NCBI GenBank assembly: GCA_003427395.1
Contig: BFEA01000154.1
Span: 2,802,056-2,828,387, forward strand
Reading direction: 5' to 3'
Origin: Chara braunii
Lineage: Eukaryota > Streptophyta > Charophyceae > Charales > Characeae
Length of the DNA: 26,332 nucleotides
Of the stretch, positions 1-8,772 are shown piece after piece (position 1 is the first letter of the stretch; each line of letters opens with the position of its first letter). The notes beneath the pieces are model-generated. The model was not told the origin of the DNA and did not search any database. It was given only the letters and a program-made list of their open reading frames with translations. A program made the translations under genes and the position numbers.

Positions 1-1930
1 CACTCACGAGCGACCAAATGCGCTCTCCTCTCCTCACTTCCTCCTCCTCTCCGTATGCACCGACTCTCTCAGAGCGCCTCTCCCTCAAATGCACCAGCGC
101 GCGATAGCTCGTCTAATCTCGACAGATGTGGCTCACCCTCTGCGAGTTTGGCCTCACTTCCACAGCGCTCGACGAGAGAACGTAGCGCGCACACCCTCTC
201 CGCCTCTTTCAGTTCGGTCAGCAGATCGAGCGCTCGCACTCTCTTCTTCCCTCACCTCCTAGTTATACCACGATCCGTTACTTACTCAAGCGTTCAGGAT
301 GAGACGGCTGAGCACGTCTCGGTCATTTTACCTCCCCAACTCCCTGTAGCTACCCATGTTCCCATGCAAGAGCGTTGGGCACGCCTGCCGCGGCTCCCGA
401 TGCAACAACCTCTGAAGATGTCGCCGGGTACACCATGCACGCCTCCCTCTACTCATGTCACCCCCCCTTCTCCCGTTTTCCTCGTCATCTATATCCGTGA
501 CCGTCCTGGCCACACTCGAACAGCGAAAATTTTTTCCAAACGAGGCCCTGGCCAGTGTAGGCAACGGAACCAGCCGGGTACTGTGGTACCCCGGAATCAA
601 CCCTGTGGGATAGGTTCAGGCCCGAGTTATGGCCCGAGGGATCAGAACACAAATGCCTAGGCCATTAAACAGCGTCGCTGCGCCACAGATCTTCCTTACC
701 CATTGGGGAGCGACGCACATTCGCAAAGTAAACACACTGAACTGGAAAGAACTGGCCACGCTGAGCTAGCGGCACCTGAACTGTAAACCCAGAAACCGTC
801 ATCAAGAGAACGCCATTATCTTCAAACACGACTATGACTTCCCTTAGGAACCAAATACTGAATCAAACAGAGAATGCATCAAAGTAGAACGGTGCCAGAT
901 CATTACGGGGACAGGGCGTTGCACCAATGCCGATCGATTACCAACCCCGAGCCACCCGCCCGGGTCGCAGTAGGCACAACCATGCAGCGCTGATCCTGCC
1001 TCGAACCGGTGGACCATGCCTGTCCAAGTCCAGGACCGTGCTGCGCCGCAAATGATCCATACGAACGTGAGAGATCCGTGTGACCTACGCCATAGCAGCA
1101 GCGTTCCTGAAATAAATCTCTGCGATGGTAACGTCCCGAAAGAATCCGTCGGAATAGCCCCAAACCTGAAATAACACGTCGTAATGGGACCGAACCTGGA
1201 ATAAACTACCGTCAAGGTTCCCTGTCTGAAATAAATCACCATGATGACGTCGCATCTGAAATAAATATATGTGATGATCCCGACCTGAAAACAAGTCACC
1301 GTAGTGATTTCAATGCTGAAATAACACGTCATGGTAGTTCCGAGCCTGCAGTGAAGTGGTCCCAGTCCTGAAAATAAATCACCGCAGAGGTTCCGAACCT
1401 GAAATAAATCGCCGTGAGGACGTCGAACCTGAAACGAAACACCGTGATGCCACCGAACTTGACCAAACCCGAAATCCAGTACAGGGCTGTTGTGCCACGC
1501 GGATGCCGAACCCGTACAACCATGCCATGATAATTCTGTACCTGTCCCGAACCTAATATAGAATGCCGCAACGTTTCCGGACTTGAAAACAAACTGCCCC
1601 CAAGGTTTCAATCCTGGAGTAACTGTCGTAGTAGCGCCGGTCCTGATAATAAATCACCGCAGCTGTCCCAAACCTGAAACTAAGTCACCGCAGTGAAACC
1701 GCTGTCACCGGGCCCATACCGTACCTAGATGTGTCGTGTGCGGCCACCCATCTCACTATCTTTGAGGGCTACTCGTAAGGTTCAGTGTGCCCAAAGTCAG
1801 GGGTGCCCTGAGCTCCACTAATTTTTGCTGCCTGGTCAACCCGGAGCACCGTCAAAACACGGACTTGTCTTTGAGCCTAAGTCCCAAAGCCGCAGATTTC
1901 AGGCGGCGCACTACTTGTGGCCGCTTGATA
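1..1930 (-). repeat. 3' LTR, inner part only
   Basis: Colinear with 17419-20093 of the 5' LTR except for a 746-bp deletion at 1727. In 360 bp compared by eye (961-1320 against 18379-18738) I counted 16 mismatches, about 4.4 percent. Its terminal dinucleotide on the minus strand is TA where the 5' LTR has TG, a G-to-A decay of the conserved LTR end. Position 1 starts exactly at the 95-mer that flanks the gap at 17418, so the remaining part of this LTR is missing because of an assembly break. The translated frames in this stretch are by-products of LTR sequence. Confidence 0.9.
1105..1705. repeat. Degenerate minisatellite in 3' LTR, about 36-bp period
   Basis: About sixteen diverged units around the plus-strand pattern CGAACCTGAAATAAATCACC, with the phrases 'cctgaaataaa' and 'caccgtgatg' recurring every 33-40 bp. 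The same array is in the 5' LTR. Translating it gives false proteins with recurring F-R-F-G and Y-F-Q motifs. Confidence 0.8.
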
Positions 1931-1960
1931 GTTAGCCCGGACCACCTCTCGACGCCCCCG
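1931..1960 (-). other. Expected polypurine-tract position (weak)
   Basis: The PPT should lie immediately upstream of the 3' LTR, here just right of 1930. On the minus strand the interval contains GAGAGGTGG and a G-rich stretch but no clean purine run. A better 17-base purine run lies at 2229-2245, some 300 bp from the LTR, which is too far for a normal PPT. The call rests on position more than composition. Confidence 0.25.
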
Positions 1961-1980
1961 TCGAGCCCTAAACACTTTCG

Positions 1981-2475
1981 TCAGATGAAGCGGACGAGTT
2001 TCAGGGTGATGGCCCGTAAAGGATGCCCACGTCGGCGTTTAATTGTCTTATGTTTCAATTTGTCATGAGTCCTGGGGCTAAGAAGATGCTTCTTGACTTT
2101 CCTGTTTCTTCTGGTTTTTGGCCTCGGCACGATCCTATTTTTCTTCTGTCCTTGCCCCGAGAAGGGTGCCGACCCGCCAGTACGTCTAACACGAACTCTC
2201 CGTCTAGCCCTCTTGAGCACGAATAACCATTTCTTCTCTCTTCCTTAAGCTAACCCTTTGACCTTTCTTTTCTCTATTCTTTTCCTCTTCTTGGAACTCT
2301 CCCCTACCTCGAATCGCCTCGAGGGGGCTTCATCCTCCATTCTGGCTTTTCCTTTCCCTTTCCGGCTTGTCCACGATAAAGTGGGTGCGGGCCTGGGTCT
2401 AAACAACTTTAACCTAGCACCCGCCACTGGGTCTTTCCACTTGGATCCGTCTAATTCTGCTATCATATACGCACC
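1981..2475 (-). CDS. Pol C-terminal tail, strongly basic (two open segments)
   Basis: This continues the integrase frame past the TAG at 2476. The first part finishes the GPY/F-type region (A-E-L-D-G, then a K/R-rich stretch with K-K-R-K-R). After a TAA at 2245 the same frame stays open to a TGA at 1981 and gives about 85 further residues that are very rich in Arg and Lys. The frame therefore runs to within about 50 bp of the 3' LTR. Basic tails after gypsy integrases can act as nuclear-localisation or nucleic-acid-binding segments; that role is inferred. No chromodomain is visible. The single-frame continuation through two stops suggests decay of an originally longer pol. Confidence 0.6.
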
Positions 2476-3498
2476 CTAATCGAGTGCCTCAACCACTCTG
2501 TAAGGTCCCATCCATCTGTTGGAGAGTTTTCCGGTCCATGTCCTCTCTAGTGCTGCGTCGTAGAGAAGGACCATATCTCCTACGCTCACCCTCCCTTTCC
2601 TGATTCGCACGTTCTTATCCCATCTCTCTTTACCTTTGTCCCTTTCTACTGCCAGACGATCTGCCGCTGTCATAAGGTTATCCTCCAAACCGTAGGCTAT
2701 CTGTTTTGTTCGGGCAGCTATGAGCTCCTCTCTGGACATCTGCTCCGTCCAGTCGACGGTTGTCCAGCTGTCGACACGAAACTCTATGGGGAGTGGACAA
2801 TGCCGCCCAAACCACAAGGTGTATGGTTGGTATCCAGTACTAGCCCGGACCGTGACGTTGTCCGCCCATATTGCGCATCGAAAATATCGTGGCCAATCAC
2901 TGTCCTTTCCCTTGCACCACTTGGATAGTGACGCTATCAGAGTCTGGTGTCCTCTCTCTACTGGGGAGTTCGACTGTGGGTGATAGGCAGTGGCTATTGA
3001 GACTCTCGTCTCAGCTCTCTTGAACACACTCTGGACCTCGCCAGCTAAAAATTTCGCCCCTCTGTCCATCACTATCTTGCTGACACATCCGTACCTAGAT
3101 AAGTACTCCAGGACGAAGTTCTTCACTTCCTTTGCCGTCTTACTCCTGATAGGTCTACTGTCGACGAACCCAGTGAAGTCGTCTCGTATGTTCACGACGT
3201 AGTTCATATTGCCTACTCCTTTCGGCATCTTTACCAGATCGATGTGTACCTTCTCTCCTGGTCTGGTTGGATAGGACGGATGAAGTGGCTCTTTGTATTT
3301 CACAAGAGCCCTTTTCTGGCATTCCTCGCATGTCATACAGTACCTCTCGACGTCCTTATACTGTCCTTCCCACCAGTACAACTTGCGCACATTTTCGTAG
3401 GTCCCTTTTACTCCCCTGTGTCCCCCGACTACCCCGTCGTGAAGCTCCGCCACTATCGTCTGTCTCTCCTCAGGGTCACAGACTACTCGTAAGGGCAT
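2476..3498 (-). CDS. pol: Integrase (Ty3/gypsy)
   Basis: Integrase inserts the element cDNA into the host genome. Visible parts are an HHCC zinc-binding domain (H20-x6-H27, then C-M-T-C near residue 54), the catalytic core with D (H-I-D-L-V), D (V-M-D-R-G-A-K-F) and E (S-P-V-E-R-G-H) in D,D-35-E spacing, and a GPY-like end (R-W-M-G-P-Y-R-V-V). At 340 residues it is about the usual size without its tail. It is in the same frame as the RT-RNase H segment upstream, separated by a TAG at 3544, and as the tail downstream, separated by a TAG at 2476. Both stops fall where an uninterrupted polyprotein is expected. No functional start is needed, since Pol is normally made as a polyprotein. Confidence 0.92.
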   Translation of the reverse strand: MPLRVVCDPEERQTIVAELHDGVVGGHRGVKGTYENVRKLYWWEGQYKDVERYCMTCEECQKRALVKYKEPLHPSYPTRPGEKVHIDLVKMPKGVGNMNYVVNIRDDFTGFVDSRPIRSKTAKEVKNFVLEYLSRYGCVSKIVMDRGAKFLAGEVQSVFKRAETRVSIATAYHPQSNSPVERGHQTLIASLSKWCKGKDSDWPRYFRCAIWADNVTVRASTGYQPYTLWFGRHCPLPIEFRVDSWTTVDWTEQMSREELIAARTKQIAYGLEDNLMTAADRLAVERDKGKERWDKNVRIRKGRVSVGDMVLLYDAALERTWTGKLSNRWMGPYRVVEALD

Positions 3499-3543
3499 CC
3501 CCGAGCCGATCGGCCTTCGGAATAGATGGCTAGCTCTTAGGCA

Positions 3544-5319
3544 CTACTGCTCCGCTTGTCTCCGGATATCTGATTCTTGACTCTCCTCCCCTGACAAATG
3601 TAGCCCGATCGTTCGGTATTTGCCCTCGTAAAGGTTAACTAGAAATCGCTCGGCGCGTCTCGGCTCCGCCATTGCCAGGGCTCCAGCTACTATCGGTCGC
3701 TCGCCCTCAAGAGGGATCCGAGAGAGCCCATCTGCTACGGCATTTTTAGTGCCCGATATTATCTCAACCGTGTAGTCATAGAGTCGAATCCGTATTAACC
3801 ATCGTGCGATGGTCGGGTCCGCCAGACTAAACTCCTTCTGGAGGACAGAGGCAACCGCTGTGGGATCTACTCTCAAGATGACCCGACGCCCATAGATATA
3901 GTGTCTGAACGTGTCTAGACACCGCAGAACAGCTAACACTTCCTTCTTGAATTGACTGTAGTTTCGCTCTGCCGTATTAAGTATCCTACTCTCAAATCTT
4001 AACGGCCTTTCCTTTCCTTCAGCGTCTTTATGAGACAGCAACCCTCCTACCGAACAGGGTCCAGCATCCGTGGATACTATGAAGGGTCTCTCAGCCTCAT
4101 CATCAAAGAACGACACGCCAAGTACGCGTCCTCCCTCCTTAAATTCGTCTTTAAACTCTTGCATAGCGAGTTCCTGCGAGGAATCCCAGTAGAATTTTTT
4201 AGTCTTTCGAAGGAGTAACCTCAATGGCTCAGCCTTTTTCACATACCCCCGTATGAATATACACCAGTAACCGACCACTCCCAAAAACTGTCGGACCTCG
4301 GTTGGACTATGTAACAGTGACGGCCAGTTCAGGAGTTTGTCTAATTTCGCCGGATCTGCTCGGCGTCCTCTCGAGTCACAGATAAAGCCCAAGATCTTAA
4401 TAGTCGAGACGGCCCATCGACTCTTTGTTCTGCTGACCGTTAAATTTGCATCGTCTAACTGCTCGAGAACCGCGCAAATATCGGTTAGGTGTTGCTCGAT
4501 GAATCTTCTAACTCCTGGTACAACTTCTATCTTGTCTTTCTGGACTAGTCCCTTAATAGGGAAGTCATCCAAAAAAACTTCAACCTTGTCAGGAATGAAG
4601 TCCTTGAGGACGGCTACCATGACTCTCTGAAAAACGGCTACCCCACTAGTCCAACCCATAGGGACAATCATCATCTGTATCAGTCCCAATGACGTGTGCA
4701 TAGCCGTGAGGTGCCTGTCCCTAGGATCAAGTGGTACCTCATCATAGCCTAAGAACAGATCACAAACCGAATAAATCGATCTGCCTGCGGCGCCTTCAGC
4801 CAGTAAATTGGCGTGTGGCACGGAGCCCACGTCTCGTATCGTCACCACGTTGACCTTCTGAGGGTTCTGGATCCATCGGATCTTGCCATTCGGCTTTCGT
4901 AGGAAGAACCATCGATTAGCATAAGCGCTATCGGACGGCTCCGCAACGTGGGAAACCATCTTTTCTTTCAGGAAAGCGATAACTTCTTCCTTCTCCTTCT
5001 GGGCGTATTTCCATCCTGCGTCATTCCAAGGAACATGTGGAATCGTGTAAATCCTTGCTGGCTTAGCGTATCGAGGGTCAACCCTACCTCGCTCTGCGTC
5101 CCTGAAAGCTATTGCCTTATCACATGTCTTCAAGATTTCTATCACACGTTCTCGCTCCTGTGGGGTCAAATTTCCATCTCTGATGTCCATCCCTGCTATC
5201 CTCTCTTCGGTCAGGCATTGCGGCTCCTTTTTCTTTCTTTCTTTGATTTTTTTTGCGATCTCTTCTTCCGATATCCCGTCCAGTGCAGATCGTTCGCGAC
5301 CCACCGCCGCGGGCTTAAC
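3544..5319 (-). CDS. pol: Reverse transcriptase and RNase H (Ty3/gypsy)
   Basis: This copies the element RNA into DNA and degrades the RNA strand. Counting from 5304 (a GTG, unlikely to be a true start), RT begins near residue 80, has the first catalytic Asp at residue 182 (V-C-D-L-F), and the second motif as F-L-D-D at 244-247. The R-W-I-Q-N-P segment replaces the more usual R-W-I-Q-D-L. RNase H follows from about residue 400 with D (S-T-D-A-G-P), E (K-K-E-V-L-A-V), D (R-V-D-P) and the end motif A-D-G-L-S-R. The 586-residue segment is open throughout. The frame is -1 relative to gag-protease and opens directly behind an in-frame TGA, overlapping the TAG that ends gag-protease by only a few bases. 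It ends with TAG at 3544, then integrase continues in frame. Confidence 0.95.
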   Translation of the reverse strand, partial: VKPAAVGRERSALDGISEEEIAKKIKERKKKEPQCLTEERIAGMDIRDGNLTPQERERVIEILKTCDKAIAFRDAERGRVDPRYAKPARIYTIPHVPWNDAGWKYAQKEKEEVIAFLKEKMVSHVAEPSDSAYANRWFFLRKPNGKIRWIQNPQKVNVVTIRDVGSVPHANLLAEGAAGRSIYSVCDLFLGYDEVPLDPRDRHLTAMHTSLGLIQMMIVPMGWTSGVAVFQRVMVAVLKDFIPDKVEVFLDDFPIKGLVQKDKIEVVPGVRRFIEQHLTDICAVLEQLDDANLTVSRTKSRWAVSTIKILGFICDSRGRRADPAKLDKLLNWPSLLHSPTEVRQFLGVVGYWCIFIRGYVKKAEPLRLLLRKTKKFYWDSSQELAMQEFKDEFKEGGRVLGVSFFDDEAERPFIVSTDAGPCSVGGLLSHKDAEGKERPLRFESRILNTAERNYSQFKKEVLAVLRCLDTFRHYIYGRRVILRVDPTAVASVLQKEFSLADPTIARWLIRIRLYDYTVEIISGTKNAVADGLSRIPLEGERPIVAGALAMAEPRRAERFLVNLYEGKYRTIGLHLSGEESQESDIRRQAEQ

Positions 5320-5327
5320 TTTCTGTG

Positions 5328-7346
5328 CTACTCACTTATGTCGCTTGGGTAGCCTCCCATAGGGCCCATAGGGGGCCGTGCCCTTAAAAAAGACACAGAC
5401 ACCACCCCGCTAAATTCCTCATCTGTCTCCTTTGGGTACGAGTTGCCGTCCACTATCAGCCGACTCCCAAAATTTTCCACCTCCACGATCCGACCTTTTT
5501 CCTCTGTGAGCAGTGGTCCATACTTCTTCTCGCGAAATCGCACCGCGCGGCCTGAGATAGGTAATGACTTAATCTGATCACTGGGTCTTGCTCCCACTGC
5601 GAGAGCTGCTCTGTTCCTCGGGTCCCGAGTCTCCACTGTCTCAATCATAACCCGCATCCCATCTAGCTTCTTAATGGACAATGTCTGGCTCCCGTCAGGT
5701 CGCTCTATCGTCACCGCATGCACGTGGCTCAACCACGTTCGTCCCAAGAGCAGATCGAAGCTGCAGTTCTTGACTGCAAAGACAGGCAGGGTCACTCGTA
5801 CCCCTTGGACCTCTATGGCTGCCTTGTGACAAACCCCAGTGATCTGTTGCTTTCTCCCATCAACCGTCTCTATCTCGAATAGGTATGACCTATCGAGGCC
5901 CAGTCCAACCTGCTCTGCCAGATCCTCGTCTATAATGACAGCCTCACTGCCGTTATCGATCACAGCATCCAGTACCGCTCCGTCATTTATGATCGTCTCC
6001 ACGACCCCACTACCAAGTATGTAAAACTTGTCTGGAGGCACACCTTCCATCCCATCAAGAAGGACTGTCGTCATGCGATCTGCTCTGGCAGTCACCCCCG
6101 TTACTGCTACTGTAGGAGCTTCTGCCTTAGGGGCCCCCTGAGCCTCCTCTGATAGAGGTATGCGAGTCTTCCGCGTGATCATCTGTAACTCATCGCGGGC
6201 CGGCTTCGATGCCGCCAGGTACTCCAGAATAGAGCACTGCATGGGCTGCCGAAGGGCCCGCCTCAGTGGCTCAACCGTGTCAATCTCGTTCAGCGAACTC
6301 TTCATCAAGAACTTCTTCACTCCCCGCTTCCGCAGCGAAAGAATAACCTCCTCTTCATCGATCCGTTGTCCGTCCTTCTCCGCCATCACGTAATCCGTGT
6401 CAGTCTTCTTCGATGTAGACCATCTCGCCGACTTGGTGGCTGCCACCCTTATGGGTGTGGTCGCCATATCCCCCTCAAAAGTTGTCTTGATGCTCTGACT
6501 CCTGACCGACTCATTTCCTTTACTCGGCTTTACTCTCCTTGCTTCGACATTCTCCTTCATCGAACGGAACATCGATACATCTCCCAGATCATCTGCCCAC
6601 TTGACGTACTTGCGGTCGTCAAGCACTACAAGTCCCTCATCTATTGCCCGTTTGAGGTCCGGACAATCTCTCTTGATATGATTATCTTCTCTACAGTAGA
6701 CGCAAGAGTTCCTGGGAGTGGGTAGCCTGTCGTCTGCACCTCTGGAGGTAGAACCTCTCGCTGCTCTGGGGTCAGGGGACTTCGGATATGGTTCTGCAGA
6801 AGCGTCACATCCCCCTCTCTCATTCCTGCCGCGCAAATCATTGCGGCGGTCTCCCCCAGATCCTCCTGGCTCATATCGTCCTCGTGAATCGTTTCGGCGG
6901 TCCCCAGTGTCGTATTGCCCGCGCGACTCATCACGTCGATCTCCTCGGTTGTACCATCCCCGCGAATCGTCGCGCTGCTCTCTCGCGTATCCCCCGCGGT
7001 CATACCGTCCGCGCAAGTCGTCTCGTCGGTCCCCGTCTCGATCTCCTCTCTCATATCCGCCACCTCTGTATCCATCTCGATCCGTCCTTTCATATCTTCC
7101 GTCCCTATATCCATCCCGGTCTGATCTCTCATATTTGTCGTCCCTATGTCCATCTCGGTCCGATCTCGCATATCTGTCATTGCTGTATCCGTCTCGTCGG
7201 CCCTGATCCGACTCCCACCGGCCTCGAGAGTCACCTCTACCCCCGTCAAGCTCATAGCGAGGGCTACGCGAGTAGTCATCGAGTCTCCTAGCACGCCTAT
7301 ACGTCTCGCGAGTCCTGCGGTCCCGGTCTATCTCATCATCCCTACG
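5328..7346 (-). CDS. Gag nucleocapsid region and aspartic protease
   Basis: The frame opens after a TGA at 7347. It starts with an Arg/Asp/Tyr-rich region (39-bp tandem repeats, then R-G and D-R-R-[DN] repeats), followed by a CCHC zinc knuckle C-V-Y-C-R-E-D-N-H-I-K-R-D-C that binds element RNA. A retropepsin-like domain comes later: A-V-I-D-N-G-S-E as the active-site loop and F-D-L-L-L-G-R-T-W-L as the second conserved segment. The loop is D-N-G, where most retropepsins have D-T-G or D-S-G. The segment ends at TAG 5328 directly before the RT frame. I see no X-XXY-YYZ slippery heptamer at the junction, so a simple programmed -1 shift is not supported. Confidence 0.85.
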   Translation of the reverse strand, partial: RRDDEIDRDRRTRETYRRARRLDDYSRSPRYELDGGRGDSRGRWESDQGRRDGYSNDRYARSDRDGHRDDKYERSDRDGYRDGRYERTDRDGYRGGGYERGDRDGDRRDDLRGRYDRGGYAREQRDDSRGWYNRGDRRDESRGQYDTGDRRNDSRGRYEPGGSGGDRRNDLRGRNERGGCDASAEPYPKSPDPRAARGSTSRGADDRLPTPRNSCVYCREDNHIKRDCPDLKRAIDEGLVVLDDRKYVKWADDLGDVSMFRSMKENVEARRVKPSKGNESVRSQSIKTTFEGDMATTPIRVAATKSARWSTSKKTDTDYVMAEKDGQRIDEEEVILSLRKRGVKKFLMKSSLNEIDTVEPLRRALRQPMQCSILEYLAASKPARDELQMITRKTRIPLSEEAQGAPKAEAPTVAVTGVTARADRMTTVLLDGMEGVPPDKFYILGSGVVETIINDGAVLDAVIDNGSEAVIIDEDLAEQVGLGLDRSYLFEIETVDGRKQQITGVCHKAAIEVQGVRVTLPVFAVKNCSFDLLLGRTWLSHVHAVTIERPDGSQTLSIKKLDGMRVMIETVETRDPRNRAALAVGARPSDQIKSLPISGRAVRFREKKYGPLLTEEKGRIVEVENFGSRLIVDGNSYPKETDEEFSGVVSVSFLRARPPMGPMGGYPSDISE
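7051..7206 (-). repeat. 39-bp in-frame tandem repeat in gag (13-residue unit)
   Basis: Four units are spaced exactly 39 bp apart, recognisable on the plus strand by 'catat' and 'tatccatctcg'. In the gag frame they encode a 13-residue unit of the type Y-E-R-[ST]-D-R-D-G-Y-R-D-G-R. Because 39 is a multiple of three, copy-number change would not break the frame. Highly charged R/D/Y repeats next to a zinc knuckle suggest RNA binding; this is inference. Confidence 0.75.
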
Positions 7347-8090
7347 TCACCATGGCTCATCGTCTCTCTCCCTTTCCCTCGTACGATAATCAGTCAGCGT
7401 TCGAGGATTTCTATCCTCAACACTCCTCCAGGAATCAGTGTTCGTCCGGTCCCAGCGAAGTGAATAGGGCCCTCCGGGCTTGTCCCGGTATGCCGTGGCT
7501 CCTGTGGTGGTTACAATTTTTGTAACCTGTCTTGTCAATCCCTTTACCATGTCCCTTATCTCCTTCACTTCTTCGGGCACGGCTTCATTCTTCTCCGACC
7601 AGGGATGGTCCTTGAAATCAGGACATCTATCGGTGGCATACTCCTTGTAGAGGAAAAAGTCACGTCTCCTCATCCCTCTCCACACCAAGTCCTTGTAGTT
7701 GTCTGCCTCTGCCTTTATTGCGAGCTTTAGGACTTCTGGGAAGTCAAGCTTGTCACGCGGAAGATCTCTAAGTATACTCTTTTGTCTACCTTTGGACAGT
7801 TGTCCGATGAAGATAGTACAACGCTCGACCTCTGAGATCTTCCCCTTCTTCATCAGCACGTCGGAGATCTTCTGGAAACGCATCCCAAATGCCCGTACGC
7901 TCTCATCTTCATCTTGAGTCATCGTCTCAAGGTCCTTGATGGAGTACTTGTTATCCTCCAATTTGTAAAGCTCAACGAGGTTTTTCTTGTACGTAGTCCA
8001 TTTTTCATCCTTTGGTCGAGCTTCCTGGACTTCCCTACCAAGACTTGGGTCCACATTAAATAGGAAGTTCTCTATAATCTCTTCTTCCGA
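7347..8090 (-). CDS. gag: Gag capsid-like domain (Retrotrans_gag type)
   Basis: Opens after a TGA at 8091 and ends with TGA 7347. The region has the helical Gag pattern: W-T-T-Y-K-K-N-L-V-E-L-Y, then a segment around E-D-E-S-V-R-A-F-G-M-R-F, then I-F-I-G-Q-L-S-K-G. This is the form of the Retrotrans_gag domain, which assembles the virus-like particle. The frame is the same as the N-terminal gag segment (8118-8609) and the nucleocapsid-protease segment (5328-7346), so all three were one ORF, interrupted by TGA at 8118, 8091 and 7347. At each, Arg (CGA) would fit. Confidence 0.8.
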   Translation of the reverse strand, partial: SEEEIIENFLFNVDPSLGREVQEARPKDEKWTTYKKNLVELYKLEDNKYSIKDLETMTQDEDESVRAFGMRFQKISDVLMKKGKISEVERCTIFIGQLSKGRQKSILRDLPRDKLDFPEVLKLAIKAEADNYKDLVWRGMRRRDFFLYKEYATDRCPDFKDHPWSEKNEAVPEEVKEIRDMVKGLTRQVTKIVTTTGATAYRDKPGGPYSLRWDRTNTDSWRSVEDRNPRTLTDYRTRERERDDEPW

Positions 8091-8117
8091 TCACTGGCTC
8101 CGGCTGGCATGAAGCTC

Positions 8118-8609
8118 TCACTTCTCTAGATATTCTGTAATGCCATAGCCCCTGAAGGTAGGAGGCTCTGAGACCTTATGCGTGATAATATAGCGATCCT
8201 TGCTCTCGTAAGGGAGCGGGTGTGATTCCCCCGTTTGGGGGTCGAAGACACGCCGCTGCGGTGCTCTATCTCTATCTCTGTCCCTCCAATAGGAATCCCT
8301 CGAACTGTCTCGCCAGTCGTCCCTGTGCCTATCCGCTATGATTTCCCCCCGCTCATACTCGGGGGAGCGTCGTCTTGTCGCTTCTCGGCGGCCGCTTGAG
8401 GTCCCGGTCTTCAGAGCCTCCTGCGGCTCTGTCACGACCGGCTAGCCCATTACGTCGGACTCTCCGTCATTGGTTTGGTCAGCCCATCTCAGCGGTGCGT
8501 CCTGCCTAATTCGTTTCTTCAGATCCCTCAGAGCTCGGTCAGGCGATGTCCTGTACTCCTCTCCTGTCTCGGCCGTGGTCGGTTGTGGCCCCATCGTGTC
8601 TGGTTCCAT
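8118..8609 (-). CDS. Gag N-terminal region (one internal TAG)
   Basis: Best start is the ATG at 8609; the frame is open some 36 bp farther upstream but without an ATG. The product is hydrophilic, with an Arg/Asp/Ser-rich stretch (R-D-R-D-R-D-R) and then a segment leading into the capsid domain. A TAG at 8442 interrupts it; Gln would fit. I know no named domain here. It lies directly behind the 25-bp tandem repeat that separates gag from the pre-gag ORF. Confidence 0.6.
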
Positions 8610-8651
8610 AAGCCACCAGAAGACGCAGTTAAGTACTCTCGCCAAGTGTTA

Positions 8652-8747
8652 CAGCCCGAGCCTATGATAGTTGCTGCAGCCCGGACCTGTAACAGAACTC
8701 GCAGCCCGGACCAGTGACAATTGCGGCAGCCCGGACCTGTTTCCTTA
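8652..8747. repeat. 25-bp tandem repeat between pre-gag ORF and gag
   Basis: About 3.8 units on the plus strand begin cagcccggacc; three complete units are 25 bp each and a fourth is partial. The array sits exactly in the gap between the last open part of the pre-gag ORF (ends 8773) and the likely gag start (8609). Since 25 is not a multiple of three, each unit shifts the frame. Confidence 0.8.
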
Positions 8748-8772
8748 TCACGGTTCGCGTCTGCCTTCAATC

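Noticed and set aside
55-660. 201-codon plus-strand frame, with a counterpart at 17683-18204
   Set aside because: Both lie in the LTRs at the colinear offset; composition is Pro/Ser/Arg-rich from a pyrimidine-rich tract and no domain is visible. They are LTR sequence read as protein.
844-1611. 255-codon minus-strand frame with repeated F-R-F-G motifs
   Set aside because: It is the translation of the 36-bp minisatellite; several frames are open at once and the repeat explains the pattern.
1105-1705. CRISPR-like regular spacing
   Set aside because: Units are contiguous and degenerate without unique spacers, and the sequence is eukaryotic LTR.
2229-2245. Clean minus-strand purine run as the polypurine tract
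   Set aside because: About 300 bp from the LTR boundary and inside the extended pol frame; a PPT normally abuts the 3' LTR.
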